Part shown: positions 1-7,951 of the stretch, piece after piece
Layout of the letters: each line of letters opens with the position of its first letter
Numbering within the stretch: the stretch's first letter is position 1
NCBI GenBank assembly: GCA_019418225.1
Contig: DYCF01000062.1
Coordinates: forward strand, 1-20,374
Direction: 5' to 3'
Length of the DNA: 20,374 nucleotides
DNA from: Clostridiales bacterium
Lineage (GTDB): Bacteria; Bacillota; Clostridia; Lachnospirales; Cellulosilyticaceae
Position numbers and translations under genes: made by a program
The notes under the pieces: model-generated
Databases searched by the model: none
Told to the model about the DNA's origin: nothing
The model's input: only the letters and a program-made list of their open reading frames with translations

Positions 1-33
1 AAATATAGTTGCTAAAATAGCTACATATTCCAT
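1..33 (-). CDS. Partial gene start running off the left edge (possible holin or other lysis-module gene)
   Basis: An ATG at 33 follows a strong ribosome site (AAGGAGGT, about 6 bases upstream) and opens a frame reading MEYVAILATIF to the edge of the window. Only 11 residues are visible. They are hydrophobic, which fits the start of a membrane protein such as a holin, and the position after the tail-fibre genes is where lysis genes usually lie in such phages. The function is an inference from position and hydrophobicity only. Confidence 0.5.
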   Translation of the reverse strand, partial: MEYVAILATIF

Positions 34-97
34 GTGAGACCTCCTTATTATTTTTTGTTTCATCATGCTTTTAATTCTAGTTCATATTTAGTAAAAG

Positions 98-137
98 GGC
101 ATAAAAAATACACCTTATAACGGTGCTTCTCTATGCC
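98..137 (-). terminator. Long hairpin between tail and downstream module, terminator-like
   Basis: On the minus strand GGCATAGAGAAG...CACC pairs with GGTG...TTTTTTATGCC. This gives about 11 pairs (two G-U), a small internal bulge and 4 more pairs, closed by the loop GTTATAA. CTTTTAC follows. It lies 16 bases after the stop of the last tail gene and 64 bases before the next start. The T run sits inside the stem rather than after it, so it may be a partial terminator or a processing or stability element. Confidence 0.5.
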
Positions 138-152
138 TTACAAATTATTCTT

Positions 153-356
153 TTATTCTTCTACTGGTGCCGTTTCATCCTCAGGGAAATGTTCTTCAAT
201 AAGGTCAAGTAATTCATCTGCTTCACCTTCATAAAATTTACCTTTTGCTGCATACTTAGCAACCGCTGTTGTAAGTACTTCTTTTGTATTAATCTCATTT
301 TCAATGTTCCATTTCATGAAAATGTAATAAGATGAATGTTTTACTACTTCTGACAT
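153..356 (-). CDS. Small hypothetical protein at end of tail module
   Basis: A 67-residue acidic protein, not recognised. The ATG at 356 is chosen because AGGAG lies 8 bases upstream, inside the last codons of the preceding fibre gene; a GTG three codons further up would overlap that ribosome site. The middle (KWNIENEINTKEVLTTAV) and the end (EADELLDLIEEHFPEDE) look helical, loosely like the short XkdX-type proteins found after tail-fibre genes, but the resemblance is too weak to assign a family. Its coupling to the fibre gene suggests a virion-associated or fibre-assembly role (inference). Confidence 0.7.
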   Translation of the reverse strand: MSEVVKHSSYYIFMKWNIENEINTKEVLTTAVAKYAAKGKFYEGEADELLDLIEEHFPEDETAPVEE

Positions 357-361
357 AAATA

Positions 362-943
362 TCACTCCTGTTCTAAATTAGCTGTTTCCATTAACATATT
401 TGATATTGCTGTTATTTGTTCTTGCAATGCTTCAATCTTTGCATCTGGACAATTCCATTCTCCCCATGACATTTGCCTGTACGTTCTTGTGAATGTGTAG
501 CCACTATACCAATCCGTGAAACGTTGTACACATACGCCTTCATTAGACGGTGAAAACCCTCCTGATTCTAATTTAAATGTTTCTAGCATACCGTAACTAT
601 ATCCAGATGGTAAATGTTCAACATTAAATACAAACCTTATTCCTGTTTCTTTTATAAGGTTTGTATCTCCACCATTCTGAGCACTTACCTTTTCAACACC
701 TAATCTACCAATATAGGTATTTAAAACATTGATTTGATTTTCTAAACTTGCAAGTTTTGAATCTGTTACAGGTGTATCACCCAAACAAACAGGAATACCA
801 TTACTATTTGGAACCCATAGCTTACCAACTGTATCATTTGCTTTTTTTACAGTTATGTACCATTGATTTCCAACTATAGTTGTTGGTAGATTTTGTTCTA
901 ATATACAATTTACAGGTATCATAATACTTCCATCTATTTTCAT
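362..943 (-). CDS. Short tail fibre or receptor-binding protein with pyocin-knob-like domain
   Basis: A 193-residue protein. Residues about 1-60 form a short beta-rich attachment region (SIMIPVNCILEQNLPTTIVG). Residues about 60-85 contain a short heptad-like helix (LASLENQINVLNTYIGRL) that could trimerise. Residues about 100-165 resemble the pyocin-knob domain of fibres: a hydrophobic strand followed by QRFTDWYSGYTFTRTY and ending in MSWGEW. A second short helix closes the protein. It overlaps the upstream gene by 4 bases (ATGA) and is the only fibre-like gene between the tail tip and the next module, so it may carry receptor binding. It is short for a fibre. Confidence 0.65.
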   Translation of the reverse strand: MKIDGSIMIPVNCILEQNLPTTIVGNQWYITVKKANDTVGKLWVPNSNGIPVCLGDTPVTDSKLASLENQINVLNTYIGRLGVEKVSAQNGGDTNLIKETGIRFVFNVEHLPSGYSYGMLETFKLESGGFSPSNEGVCVQRFTDWYSGYTFTRTYRQMSWGEWNCPDAKIEALQEQITAISNMLMETANLEQE

Positions 944-1170
944 TCAATTACCCCCTCTATTAAGTAGCTACCATTGTATTTCCTAACACTTACAACATCA
1001 CCTACTGAAACACTTACATGTTTAAATTTAATTGCTGCAAGTGTTTGATTAGACCAAGGCATAGTTACTTGCAAAGGTGAAATAGATGTAACGGTTGGAT
1101 ATCTAGGTGCATTTGATTTTAATTCTTGTTTAGCCTTTTTTGTTGCTTGATTATATCCTGCAAAGCTCAT
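940..1170 (-). CDS. Small OB-fold-like tail-tip protein
   Basis: A 76-residue protein with a basic helical N-terminus (residues 1-25) and a compact beta region (TVTSISPLQVTM, VSVSVGDVVSVRKYNGSYLIEGVI). The V-G-D-x-V turn followed by a short strand, NG, and a final strand is typical of small OB or SH3-like barrels in tail baseplates. Start ATG at 1170 has AAGGGTGAT upstream and overlaps the stop of the hub-like gene by 4 bases. Hub and OB modules often act together in tail tips, so this may be a separately encoded OB partner of the protein at 1167-2237 (inference). Confidence 0.6.
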   Translation of the reverse strand: MSFAGYNQATKKAKQELKSNAPRYPTVTSISPLQVTMPWSNQTLAAIKFKHVSVSVGDVVSVRKYNGSYLIEGVIE

Positions 1171-2237
1171 AAATACATCACCCTTCTTATTGTATGTTGC
1201 ATATAAGGATCATTAGAGTTTATTGAACATCCGACCCATTCTGCTTTAATGTTAAGTTTTTTGTTTTTGAATAATATTGCTTCTAAATCATCAAGTATTG
1301 GAATTAATAATGTTTGAAATGTAACTGTATAATACTTCTGTGAACTACGTGCAGCTTTAGCTTTTACTTTAGCTTGTAATTCGATTTCATTAGTTACCTC
1401 ACTAAATTCTTCAGGTTCATCACAACGATTAAACCAATTAACAGTGCTAATTTCACTATCAGCACGATCATTTATGTATGTGTATTTTATTCCAAGTTCA
1501 GAATTATAACCTGTGAATATATTAAATACTTCACTTGTATCAATTGAATCTTGAAATGATTCTAGCATTATTTGATTTGTTTCATCTGTGAACTCAAAAG
1601 TAATCTCTTTATCTTGTGGTATTACATATTCTTTAGCTGTGAAATATCCATCACCATCTATTCCAAGTGATGTATAGCCTAATGCATCAAGAAGATAATT
1701 AATAGCTTCAAGTTTTGTTGTATTCATTTCAAATACTTTTGTATTACTTAATGTTTTTTGTGATGTAGGTATTTTTACATTTTGACTATTTAAAAGCCTT
1801 AATATTTCATTATAAATATTTGTACCTGAACTTACTTCATAATCATCCTGAAATTTATCATACTTATAAAGATTTAGTTTTGAATATCCGCTTATAGTAG
1901 CTGTATCTGTAATTAAACTTGTTGTATTACCGTTTTTATCACCATTACTTTTTTCAAGTATAAATATTCCAAGTGGCATTTCTAAATATGTATTATGCAC
2001 ATATGTATGCATTGTTACTTTAATCATATCACCTGTGTAACAAATTCTACTATCTTCATGAATATTAAAGCTTGCAGTACTTCTTATATCTGAAAAGCAT
2101 GAATATGTCATCGAAAAACTTTCTATACAATTTAATTCTTCAACTTTAACATTTTCATTTTTATCTAAGAGCTGAAAAGTAAACCAATTCTTTCTACCAC
2201 TCTCGCTTAGAATATCCAAAATAGATTGGCTTATCAT
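1167..2237 (-). CDS. Tail hub-like protein (baseplate or tail-tip)
   Basis: A 356-residue protein with the layout of hub proteins of the gp27/gpD/Tal N-terminal kind. The N-terminal strands (residues about 30-100) contain a GDMIKVTM strand and MPLGIFILEKS. Next comes a helical insert (about 140-200: GTNIYNEILRLL, then TTKLEAINYLLDALGY), a GIDGDGYF turn and a C-terminal beta region. The match is by overall pattern, not a signature motif. It would form the ring at the tail tip that joins the tube to the fibre proteins. Its start lies 44 bases inside the preceding gene, with GGGGGTGG just upstream of the ATG, so the two proteins are translationally coupled. Confidence 0.55.
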   Translation of the reverse strand: MISQSILDILSESGRKNWFTFQLLDKNENVKVEELNCIESFSMTYSCFSDIRSTASFNIHEDSRICYTGDMIKVTMHTYVHNTYLEMPLGIFILEKSNGDKNGNTTSLITDTATISGYSKLNLYKYDKFQDDYEVSSGTNIYNEILRLLNSQNVKIPTSQKTLSNTKVFEMNTTKLEAINYLLDALGYTSLGIDGDGYFTAKEYVIPQDKEITFEFTDETNQIMLESFQDSIDTSEVFNIFTGYNSELGIKYTYINDRADSEISTVNWFNRCDEPEEFSEVTNEIELQAKVKAKAARSSQKYYTVTFQTLLIPILDDLEAILFKNKKLNIKAEWVGCSINSNDPYMQHTIRRVMYL

Positions 2238-4164
2238 ATTCCACCCCCGAATAATATGTTTCAGTTACAACAAATGATATATATTTATAGTACTCAAGTG
2301 AATCCGTTGTACCAGTTATCTGTATAGTACAGTAAAATGCTTCGCCTTTACCATCTCTATAAAGAAGTATTTCCTTTTCTTCTAACGCTAAAAAGTTTTC
2401 ATAAGCTTCTTGTGTTTCAAAACAACATTTGCATGAAAATGATTTGTATTTTTGAGTTGATGATACCCTCTTTGGTACCGTTAGCCCACATATACCTAAA
2501 TATGAACTATTACTATTGAATGCTATATCAGCTAATGAATCATTTATTGTTTCAAATCCTGTTAATTCAATAAATATATCTTCTCCTGGAACACTCAGCA
2601 CTCTATTTGATAATGTAACTGATGCTTGTACAATCTCACTATCTCTAAATGTTCCTATTGACGATAATGCTCTAACCTTATAATCATAACTTATACCGCT
2701 TCCACAACAATAATCACTGTATTTAGATTCTCTACTTAAATTATCTTTCATTTTTTGCCATGTTGTTTCTGTACTTTTTTTACGATATATAGCATGTTTT
2801 AAAAATTGTTCCTGCTCAACACTTGAAAAAACTATTGTTATACATGTATTTTGAACATCTGAATATGCATGTATAAGTGGTTGTTCAAGTTCAGCAAATG
2901 AAACCAAGAATGTTGCTATAGCGTAATCTGACCATTCATTATATGAATTTTTAATACGTACTTTAATGGTGTTGTATGTGTTATTTGATAGATCCACACA
3001 TTGATAAGAGTTTATCTTACTAGAATAAACATCTTTTACTATAACCCCATTTAAAGTAACTTCATATTCTATTTGTTCAGAATCAAGTGTCCAAGAAATC
3101 AAAGGACTCGGAGTAGCATATTCTGATTGAACATCTAATATAGGTGTTTTAGGAGGTCCATATGCTGTGAATGTAACAGTTTGAGTTGTTGTATTTGAGT
3201 AATAAGTACTTTGATATGTTGCTGTAACTTTAAGTGTTACTGTACCACTGGTAAATGTATTTGCCAAAACAGTACTTGTTACAGTATCCAATAAATTATT
3301 TGATATTGTATCAGAATACTTGATAACTCCATTTTGTACACACTCAATTACTATATTTGTCATGTTTTCGCCTATTACTTTAAGCTCAATAGGATTGTAT
3401 AATTTTTGAGGTATGGAGTTTGGCTCAATTGATAGTATTTTAACTTGTGTTCCTGTTAAATCAACTTCTTTTGTATATTCGTTAGAGCTATCACCATTAT
3501 AAACAGTTAATTTAAATGTAACTTTACCTGTTACATTAATATCGCCTGGTACAAAAGTTACTGTGTTTTCAGTTGTACCAGTTTTTGTTGCAATTAAAAT
3601 GTCATTTTTAAGAACTTCTACTTTAAGTGATAAAACATCTTCATTTTCCCATTGACATACAATATTGCTATCAATACTAGTACCAATTACATCTAAATCT
3701 CTAGCTACAGGAGTATACTTTACATATTCAATATATGGCCTTTTACTTTCATCAGAATATCTAGTTGAATACACATATGTAGGCCCACCATTTTCATAAC
3801 GGTATATTACAAAACCATTTGAAGCTTGCTCTTTTGTAATTCCAGTTAATGTGTTTAATCCTATTGAAATTTTTTGATCGCTATCATGAGATGTATAACC
3901 AGGCATATCTTTTAACATTGTTGTTTCATCCCAATATCCATTTGCGGTTGTAATTTTACTATATATACTATTATCTGCATAGAAATTGAAACTAAAATCA
4001 TCAGGTATTTTAGAAAAGTCTATATCAAAACCTATATATGGTGTTTCAGAATAACTATCTCCAACATATGCATATAATATTGCATTCTTTTCAGTATTAT
4101 TTACAAAATGAGTGTCTACTTCACAACTTTTAGTAGCATAAATTTTAACAGTTTCTTGAGACAA
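2194..4164 (-). CDS. Large multi-domain tail-tip protein (DNRLRE-like N-terminus, Ig/FN3-like repeats)
   Basis: A 656-residue protein. Residues about 1-150 (VKIYATKSCEVDT, PYIGFDIDFSKIP, RYSDESKRPYIEY) resemble a DNRLRE-type jelly-roll domain. Residues about 150-330 look like two Ig-like beta domains and about 335-515 like two FN3-like domains. The last about 135 residues form a separate beta domain with a CKCC cluster. The start is a TTG at 4164; an in-frame TAA four codons upstream rules out an earlier start, and AGGTGG lies just upstream, beginning in the stop of the tape measure gene. The position right after the tape measure suggests a distal tail or adhesin role. It replaces the lambda M-L-K-I-J genes. 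Confidence 0.55.
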   Translation of the reverse strand: MSQETVKIYATKSCEVDTHFVNNTEKNAILYAYVGDSYSETPYIGFDIDFSKIPDDFSFNFYADNSIYSKITTANGYWDETTMLKDMPGYTSHDSDQKISIGLNTLTGITKEQASNGFVIYRYENGGPTYVYSTRYSDESKRPYIEYVKYTPVARDLDVIGTSIDSNIVCQWENEDVLSLKVEVLKNDILIATKTGTTENTVTFVPGDINVTGKVTFKLTVYNGDSSNEYTKEVDLTGTQVKILSIEPNSIPQKLYNPIELKVIGENMTNIVIECVQNGVIKYSDTISNNLLDTVTSTVLANTFTSGTVTLKVTATYQSTYYSNTTTQTVTFTAYGPPKTPILDVQSEYATPSPLISWTLDSEQIEYEVTLNGVIVKDVYSSKINSYQCVDLSNNTYNTIKVRIKNSYNEWSDYAIATFLVSFAELEQPLIHAYSDVQNTCITIVFSSVEQEQFLKHAIYRKKSTETTWQKMKDNLSRESKYSDYCCGSGISYDYKVRALSSIGTFRDSEIVQASVTLSNRVLSVPGEDIFIELTGFETINDSLADIAFNSNSSYLGICGLTVPKRVSSTQKYKSFSCKCCFETQEAYENFLALEEKEILLYRDGKGEAFYCTIQITGTTDSLEYYKYISFVVTETYYSGVEYDKPIYFGYSKREW

Positions 4165-4175
4165 AAAATCACCAC

Positions 4176-7100
4176 CTAATTATTAAGCCCTATCGCAGCA
4201 ATTTCACGATATGACATTTGTTTTTGCTGATTTTTAATGCTTCTAATTTCTTGTAATGTCATAGCTAACAATGATTCTATATCTCTATTAGAATCTTTTA
4301 ACATACTTTTAGAAGATTGATTTGAATGCACTTGGCTACTTGGTGCCATATTAACTAATTCACCGTGTCCATTTGTATCATCACCTACAATTGCTAAACC
4401 ACCACTATGAAAAGCTGTACCTACAGCATAACTTTTTACAATACCAGATATTAAACTACCAAAACTTGAACCACTTCCACCGAATTTAGAACGCTTTTCA
4501 GCTTCTTCTTTAGCTTTTTTAGTTTTCTTTTCTTCATTCTTAGCAAATTCTGAGTAATCTTTTGAATATGTATCTGTTGAATATGATTCTAATGTTTTTT
4601 GACGTGATTGAAGTTCTTTCTCTAGCTTACTAGAATAATCATTTTCTATCTTTTCACGTTCTCTAGATACTTTTCTATTAATAGCTGCTTCTCTTTCTGC
4701 TTGATACTCAGCTTTTTCAAGATAGTAATCTAAATTTTTAGCCTTATTCTCATGGCACTCTTCCCAGCCTTTCATTTCTTTTTGAAGCTGTGCATTTGTA
4801 TACTCAGATAGTGCATCCATTTTTACACTATAGTCATTAAAATACTCATTTGCTGAATCCTTTAATTGTCCAAATGTCTCATCGTCTAATTGTTGTATTG
4901 AATTATACATTTCTTCAAAACTAGTAAATACATGATCAGTACCAAGTCCACACGCTTCTGCAATATTATTAAATGATTGTGTTGCATTTTCTTCTAATTC
5001 ATTTGTACTTGTAGTAACAGCTTTTGCAGTACCATCCCAAATACTTTTAATTTCACTAGCAGTATCTGAAAATACAGATTTAACCTCATTTAAATTTGTT
5101 ACAATACCTATCGCATTACCTTGCTGAATACTAGTTATCAAGCCTACTAAGTTTTGCCACTTATCACCTAATTGATCAATCAACACTTTAATAGTATCAA
5201 CTACTTTTAGAACAAAATCTTTAACACTATTTAACGATGAAAATATACCCTCTATCTCTTGACCAACATTTTTAAGCATATTTACAACTGGCTCTGATAC
5301 TTCTTCTATTTTGCTACATACTAAATCTATTATGCTATAAATGCCTTGTAATCCATTACCTGTTATATTTACAAATGATGTTATTAATGATAATGGTCCT
5401 GTAAATAGTGGTATTAATGTGTTTTGAACCAACTGAACAATTCTCATAACAATACTAACAATAGTTGAAAGTGGTGTAAGTATTGCACCTATTAAATTTC
5501 CTATAGGTGCTGCCCATTTTGTTAATGAGTTTAACATAGTATCTACTACTGTTAATACGCTTTTTATCACTGGTTCTAATGCTGTATATAAACTGATTTT
5601 TAAATCTTCAACCTTAGAGTTTATAGATTTTTTAAGTCCTGCAACATTATCATTCATTGTTTTAGCCATTTTTTCAGAAGTGCCTGCTGAATTAGCAAGT
5701 GCTTCTGAAAGAGCATTTACTGAATCTGTTGTAGTATTACACATAACTGAAAATCCAGAAAGTTGATTAGTACCTGCTACATTTCTCATAAATGCATCTT
5801 TTTGCTCATCATTCATATTTGACATAGCCACTTGCATATCTTCCATGATATCCGTAAATTCTCTTGCTTTACCTTCTGCATCAAAAATTGCTATTGAATA
5901 TTCTTGTAATGAACCTGCTGCAGTTTCATTTTGACCATATATTCTTGCTAAAATAGCATTTAATGTTGTACCTGCTTCACCAGCTTTAATACCACTGTCA
6001 GCCATTTTACCGAGCCATGCTGTCGTATCTTCTAATGACATTCCAAATGATGTTGCTGTACTCGCACAGTTCTTATAAGCTTCTGCTAATTGTTCTGTTG
6101 ATGTATTAGAATGGCTCATAGCGTAAGCCATTACATCAGCTAAATGATTTGACTCACTTGCTTCCATATTGAAAGCTGTAAGATAATCAGTTACAACATC
6201 ACTAGCCCTACCAAGATCCATTGCAGAAGCTGCTGCTAAGTTAAGCACACCTGATAAACCATCACTACTTTGTTGAGCATCCCAACCAGCTAAACTCATA
6301 TATTCTAAAGCTTGTGCTGCTTCTGTAGCACTATATTGTGTTTCAGCTCCAAACTCTCTAGCTGTATCAGTAAGTTTACTCATATCTCCCGCTGTAGAAC
6401 CGCTTATTGCTTCTACTTTAGACATTTGTGCTTCAAATGTTTCTCCAATATCTAAGCTACTTTTTATAAATTCACCAATAGATACAACAAGTTGTTTAAA
6501 TGCTTGTATAGCAAGTTCTATTCCAGCACTTGCCAAAGTTCCTAATGCTGTTCCTAGTGCTGCACTTGCAACTTGTCCTCCATTAAATCCACTTACTAAA
6601 TCACTAAGTGAAACACCTAATACTTTTGTATTACTTGCAGTATTACTCATTTTTTCTTTAATTGAATCAAAAACACTTGTACTTTTAGAACCTTCACTTG
6701 ATAATTTATCAAGTTTTTCTTTTGTTTCATTAAGTTCATTATTATAAGTATTCAACTTTTCAGTTGCTTTGTTTACGTTAATCGTTTGGTTATCAAGTGT
6801 TTTTACTGTTGCATTAATTTTATTATTGCCTTTATCATACTCTTTTTGTAGATCATCAAGTTCTTCTTTTAACTTAACTGCTGCTTCTGATTCTTCACCT
6901 TGACTTGCAACAATTGCTTCATAACTTTGTTTGGTAGAATCTAATTTACTTTTAAGCTCTGCTTGTGCTGTTGCTAAATCAGATAACTTAGACTTTGTCT
7001 TTTCTACTCTACTTGAATGAGCTTCAACAATAGATGCTTGCGTTTCAATTGCTTTTGATAAATATTCTATTTTAGCTTTATTACCATCAATAGTATTATC

Positions 7101-7247
7101 AAATTCTTTAGATGCTGATGCAGTAGCTTTATAGTCGCTCTGAAGAACTTTCATTTGACGATTTAATGTTGTCATTTGATTTTGGAAGTCTGTAGATTCT
7201 GCCGCTAATTTTACGACCATTCCTACTACTTCTTCATTTTGTGCCAT
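4176..7247 (-). CDS. Tail tape measure protein (TP901-1 type core)
   Basis: A 1023-residue protein that sets tail length and is ejected ahead of the DNA. The start is the ATG at 7247, seven codons inside the longest frame, because AAAGGAGGT lies six bases before it. Residues about 10-190 are predicted coiled coil. About 265-460 match the TP901-1 tape-measure core (FEAQMSKVEAISG, AREFGAETQYSATEAAQAL, SLAGWDAQQSS, AGEAGTTLNAILAR). Hydrophobic stretches lie at about 205-260 and 575-660, and a highly charged coiled coil at about 850-960. At the usual 1.5 angstrom per residue the tail would be about 150 nm. Confidence 0.93.
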   Translation of the reverse strand: MAQNEEVVGMVVKLAAESTDFQNQMTTLNRQMKVLQSDYKATASASKEFDNTIDGNKAKIEYLSKAIETQASIVEAHSSRVEKTKSKLSDLATAQAELKSKLDSTKQSYEAIVASQGEESEAAVKLKEELDDLQKEYDKGNNKINATVKTLDNQTINVNKATEKLNTYNNELNETKEKLDKLSSEGSKSTSVFDSIKEKMSNTASNTKVLGVSLSDLVSGFNGGQVASAALGTALGTLASAGIELAIQAFKQLVVSIGEFIKSSLDIGETFEAQMSKVEAISGSTAGDMSKLTDTAREFGAETQYSATEAAQALEYMSLAGWDAQQSSDGLSGVLNLAAASAMDLGRASDVVTDYLTAFNMEASESNHLADVMAYAMSHSNTSTEQLAEAYKNCASTATSFGMSLEDTTAWLGKMADSGIKAGEAGTTLNAILARIYGQNETAAGSLQEYSIAIFDAEGKAREFTDIMEDMQVAMSNMNDEQKDAFMRNVAGTNQLSGFSVMCNTTTDSVNALSEALANSAGTSEKMAKTMNDNVAGLKKSINSKVEDLKISLYTALEPVIKSVLTVVDTMLNSLTKWAAPIGNLIGAILTPLSTIVSIVMRIVQLVQNTLIPLFTGPLSLITSFVNITGNGLQGIYSIIDLVCSKIEEVSEPVVNMLKNVGQEIEGIFSSLNSVKDFVLKVVDTIKVLIDQLGDKWQNLVGLITSIQQGNAIGIVTNLNEVKSVFSDTASEIKSIWDGTAKAVTTSTNELEENATQSFNNIAEACGLGTDHVFTSFEEMYNSIQQLDDETFGQLKDSANEYFNDYSVKMDALSEYTNAQLQKEMKGWEECHENKAKNLDYYLEKAEYQAEREAAINRKVSREREKIENDYSSKLEKELQSRQKTLESYSTDTYSKDYSEFAKNEEKKTKKAKEEAEKRSKFGGSGSSFGSLISGIVKSYAVGTAFHSGGLAIVGDDTNGHGELVNMAPSSQVHSNQSSKSMLKDSNRDIESLLAMTLQEIRSIKNQQKQMSYREIAAIGLNN

Positions 7248-7269
7248 GCATAACCTCCTTTCATACAAA

Positions 7270-7311
7270 AAGCAGGTACTATATACCTACTAGGTCTACA
7301 AATACCTGCTT
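7270..7311 (-). other. Inverted repeat across the end of the chaperone extension gene
   Basis: AAGCAGGTA (7270-7278) and TACCTGCTT (7303-7311) form a perfect 9-bp stem. Between them lies a second dyad, ACCTA-C-TAGGT (7285-7295). On the minus strand the outer stem ends in TTTTTG and the stop codon TAG (7281-7279) sits inside the loop. The hairpin precedes the tape measure ribosome site by about 9 bases. It could attenuate transcription or tune the ratio between chaperone and tape measure; this is inference. Confidence 0.5.
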
Positions 7312-7536
7312 ACTTTTTTGAGGTTTATTATGATAATAATCTACTAGCTTAAGATAATATGGTATGTCCATAGTATAAATTTCATTTAGAGATAACTTTC
7401 TTGCCCCTGGTAATAATTCCTGTGTCATTAAAGAAATGAATATTCTTTTTATACTATCTTCCAGGGGTTCATTATCGTGGGGAAGATTTACCACCATTTT
7501 GTAATGAGTTATCAATATTTTTCTTATCTTGTACAA
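7279..7536 (-). CDS. Tail assembly chaperone extension (T-like part of a G-T frameshift product)
   Basis: The frame is open from a TTG at 7536, directly after an in-frame TGA, and ends at 7279, just before the tape measure gene. It has no ribosome site at its TTG or at the ATG at 7497. It overlaps the end of the 154-residue upstream frame by 65 bases in the +1 (equivalently -2) frame. The middle and end (LLPGARKLSLNEIYTMDIPYY, LVDYYHNKP) look like a conserved domain. By analogy with lambda gpG/gpGT, the product is probably made as a fusion of about 218 residues that binds the tape measure during tail assembly. Independent translation cannot be excluded. Confidence 0.7.
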   Translation of the reverse strand: MYKIRKILITHYKMVVNLPHDNEPLEDSIKRIFISLMTQELLPGARKLSLNEIYTMDIPYYLKLVDYYHNKPQKSKQVFVDLVGI

Positions 7537-7936
7537 TCATTGACCCTGTTTCATTGAAAACAGATACGATTGTAGATAGCATTTTATCTAGCTCAACACC
7601 TTCAAGGAAATCATCTACTGAAAACTTATTTCCATAAACTTTACAAACAAAATCAATAAGTTCATTTAAAGAATCTTTATCAATCTCTCCATTAAGTTTT
7701 TCAGCTTTTTCAAAGAACTCTTTGTATATTAACCCATTTAAATGTGTACATACATAAGTTCTATTGATATGAGCATTTAAAAAAGCTACATTCTTATCAA
7801 TTTCAGATAATCTTGCAGCTTCTTCTTCATTAACATCTCTACAATTTAATGTTGCAGTTTCTATGATCTTCTCTTTTTCATTTTCAAGATTAGTAATTTT
7901 TTCAATTACTTTTCTGTCTTTTAATACTAATTCCAT
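7472..7936 (-). CDS. Tail assembly chaperone (lambda G-like)
   Basis: A 154-residue, mainly helical and acidic protein between the major tail protein and the tape measure, where the lambda-G-type chaperone is encoded. GGGGAGGT precedes the ATG at 7936. The N-terminal third is charged (RKVIEKITNLENEKEKI, NEEEAARLSEIDKNV). The C-terminal half (VDDFLEGVELDKMLSTIVSVF) resembles the family of Firmicutes chaperones. The C-terminal tail (NGGKSSPR) is low in structure, as expected where a frameshift would extend it. No sequence signature is decisive; position, size and the overlapping downstream frame carry the call. Confidence 0.75.
   Translation of the reverse strand: MELVLKDRKVIEKITNLENEKEKIIETATLNCRDVNEEEAARLSEIDKNVAFLNAHINRTYVCTHLNGLIYKEFFEKAEKLNGEIDKDSLNELIDFVCKVYGNKFSVDDFLEGVELDKMLSTIVSVFNETGSMIVQDKKNIDNSLQNGGKSSPR
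7515..7525 (-). other. Candidate frameshift site in the chaperone overlap
   Basis: In the 65-base window where both frames are open, the zero-frame codons AAG AAA AAT contain a run of five A (7522-7518). A lysyl-tRNA on AAA can re-pair with AAA one base ahead, giving the required +1 shift. Near the zero-frame stop, TCC CCA CGA TAA offers an alternative: a -2 slip of the prolyl-tRNA onto CCC. Which is used cannot be decided from sequence alone. Confidence 0.35.
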
Positions 7937-7951
7937 ACCATATTACCTCCC

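Noticed and set aside
2337..2519. A 60-residue plus-strand frame opposite the tail-tip gene
   Set aside because: No ribosome site and no recognisable domain; it is antisense to a long supported gene.
4141..4164. A frameshift or truncation at the start of the 656-residue tail protein because it lacks an ATG
   Set aside because: A TTG with AGGTGG just upstream and a tight junction to the tape measure stop explain the start, and other genes here also use TTG or GTG.
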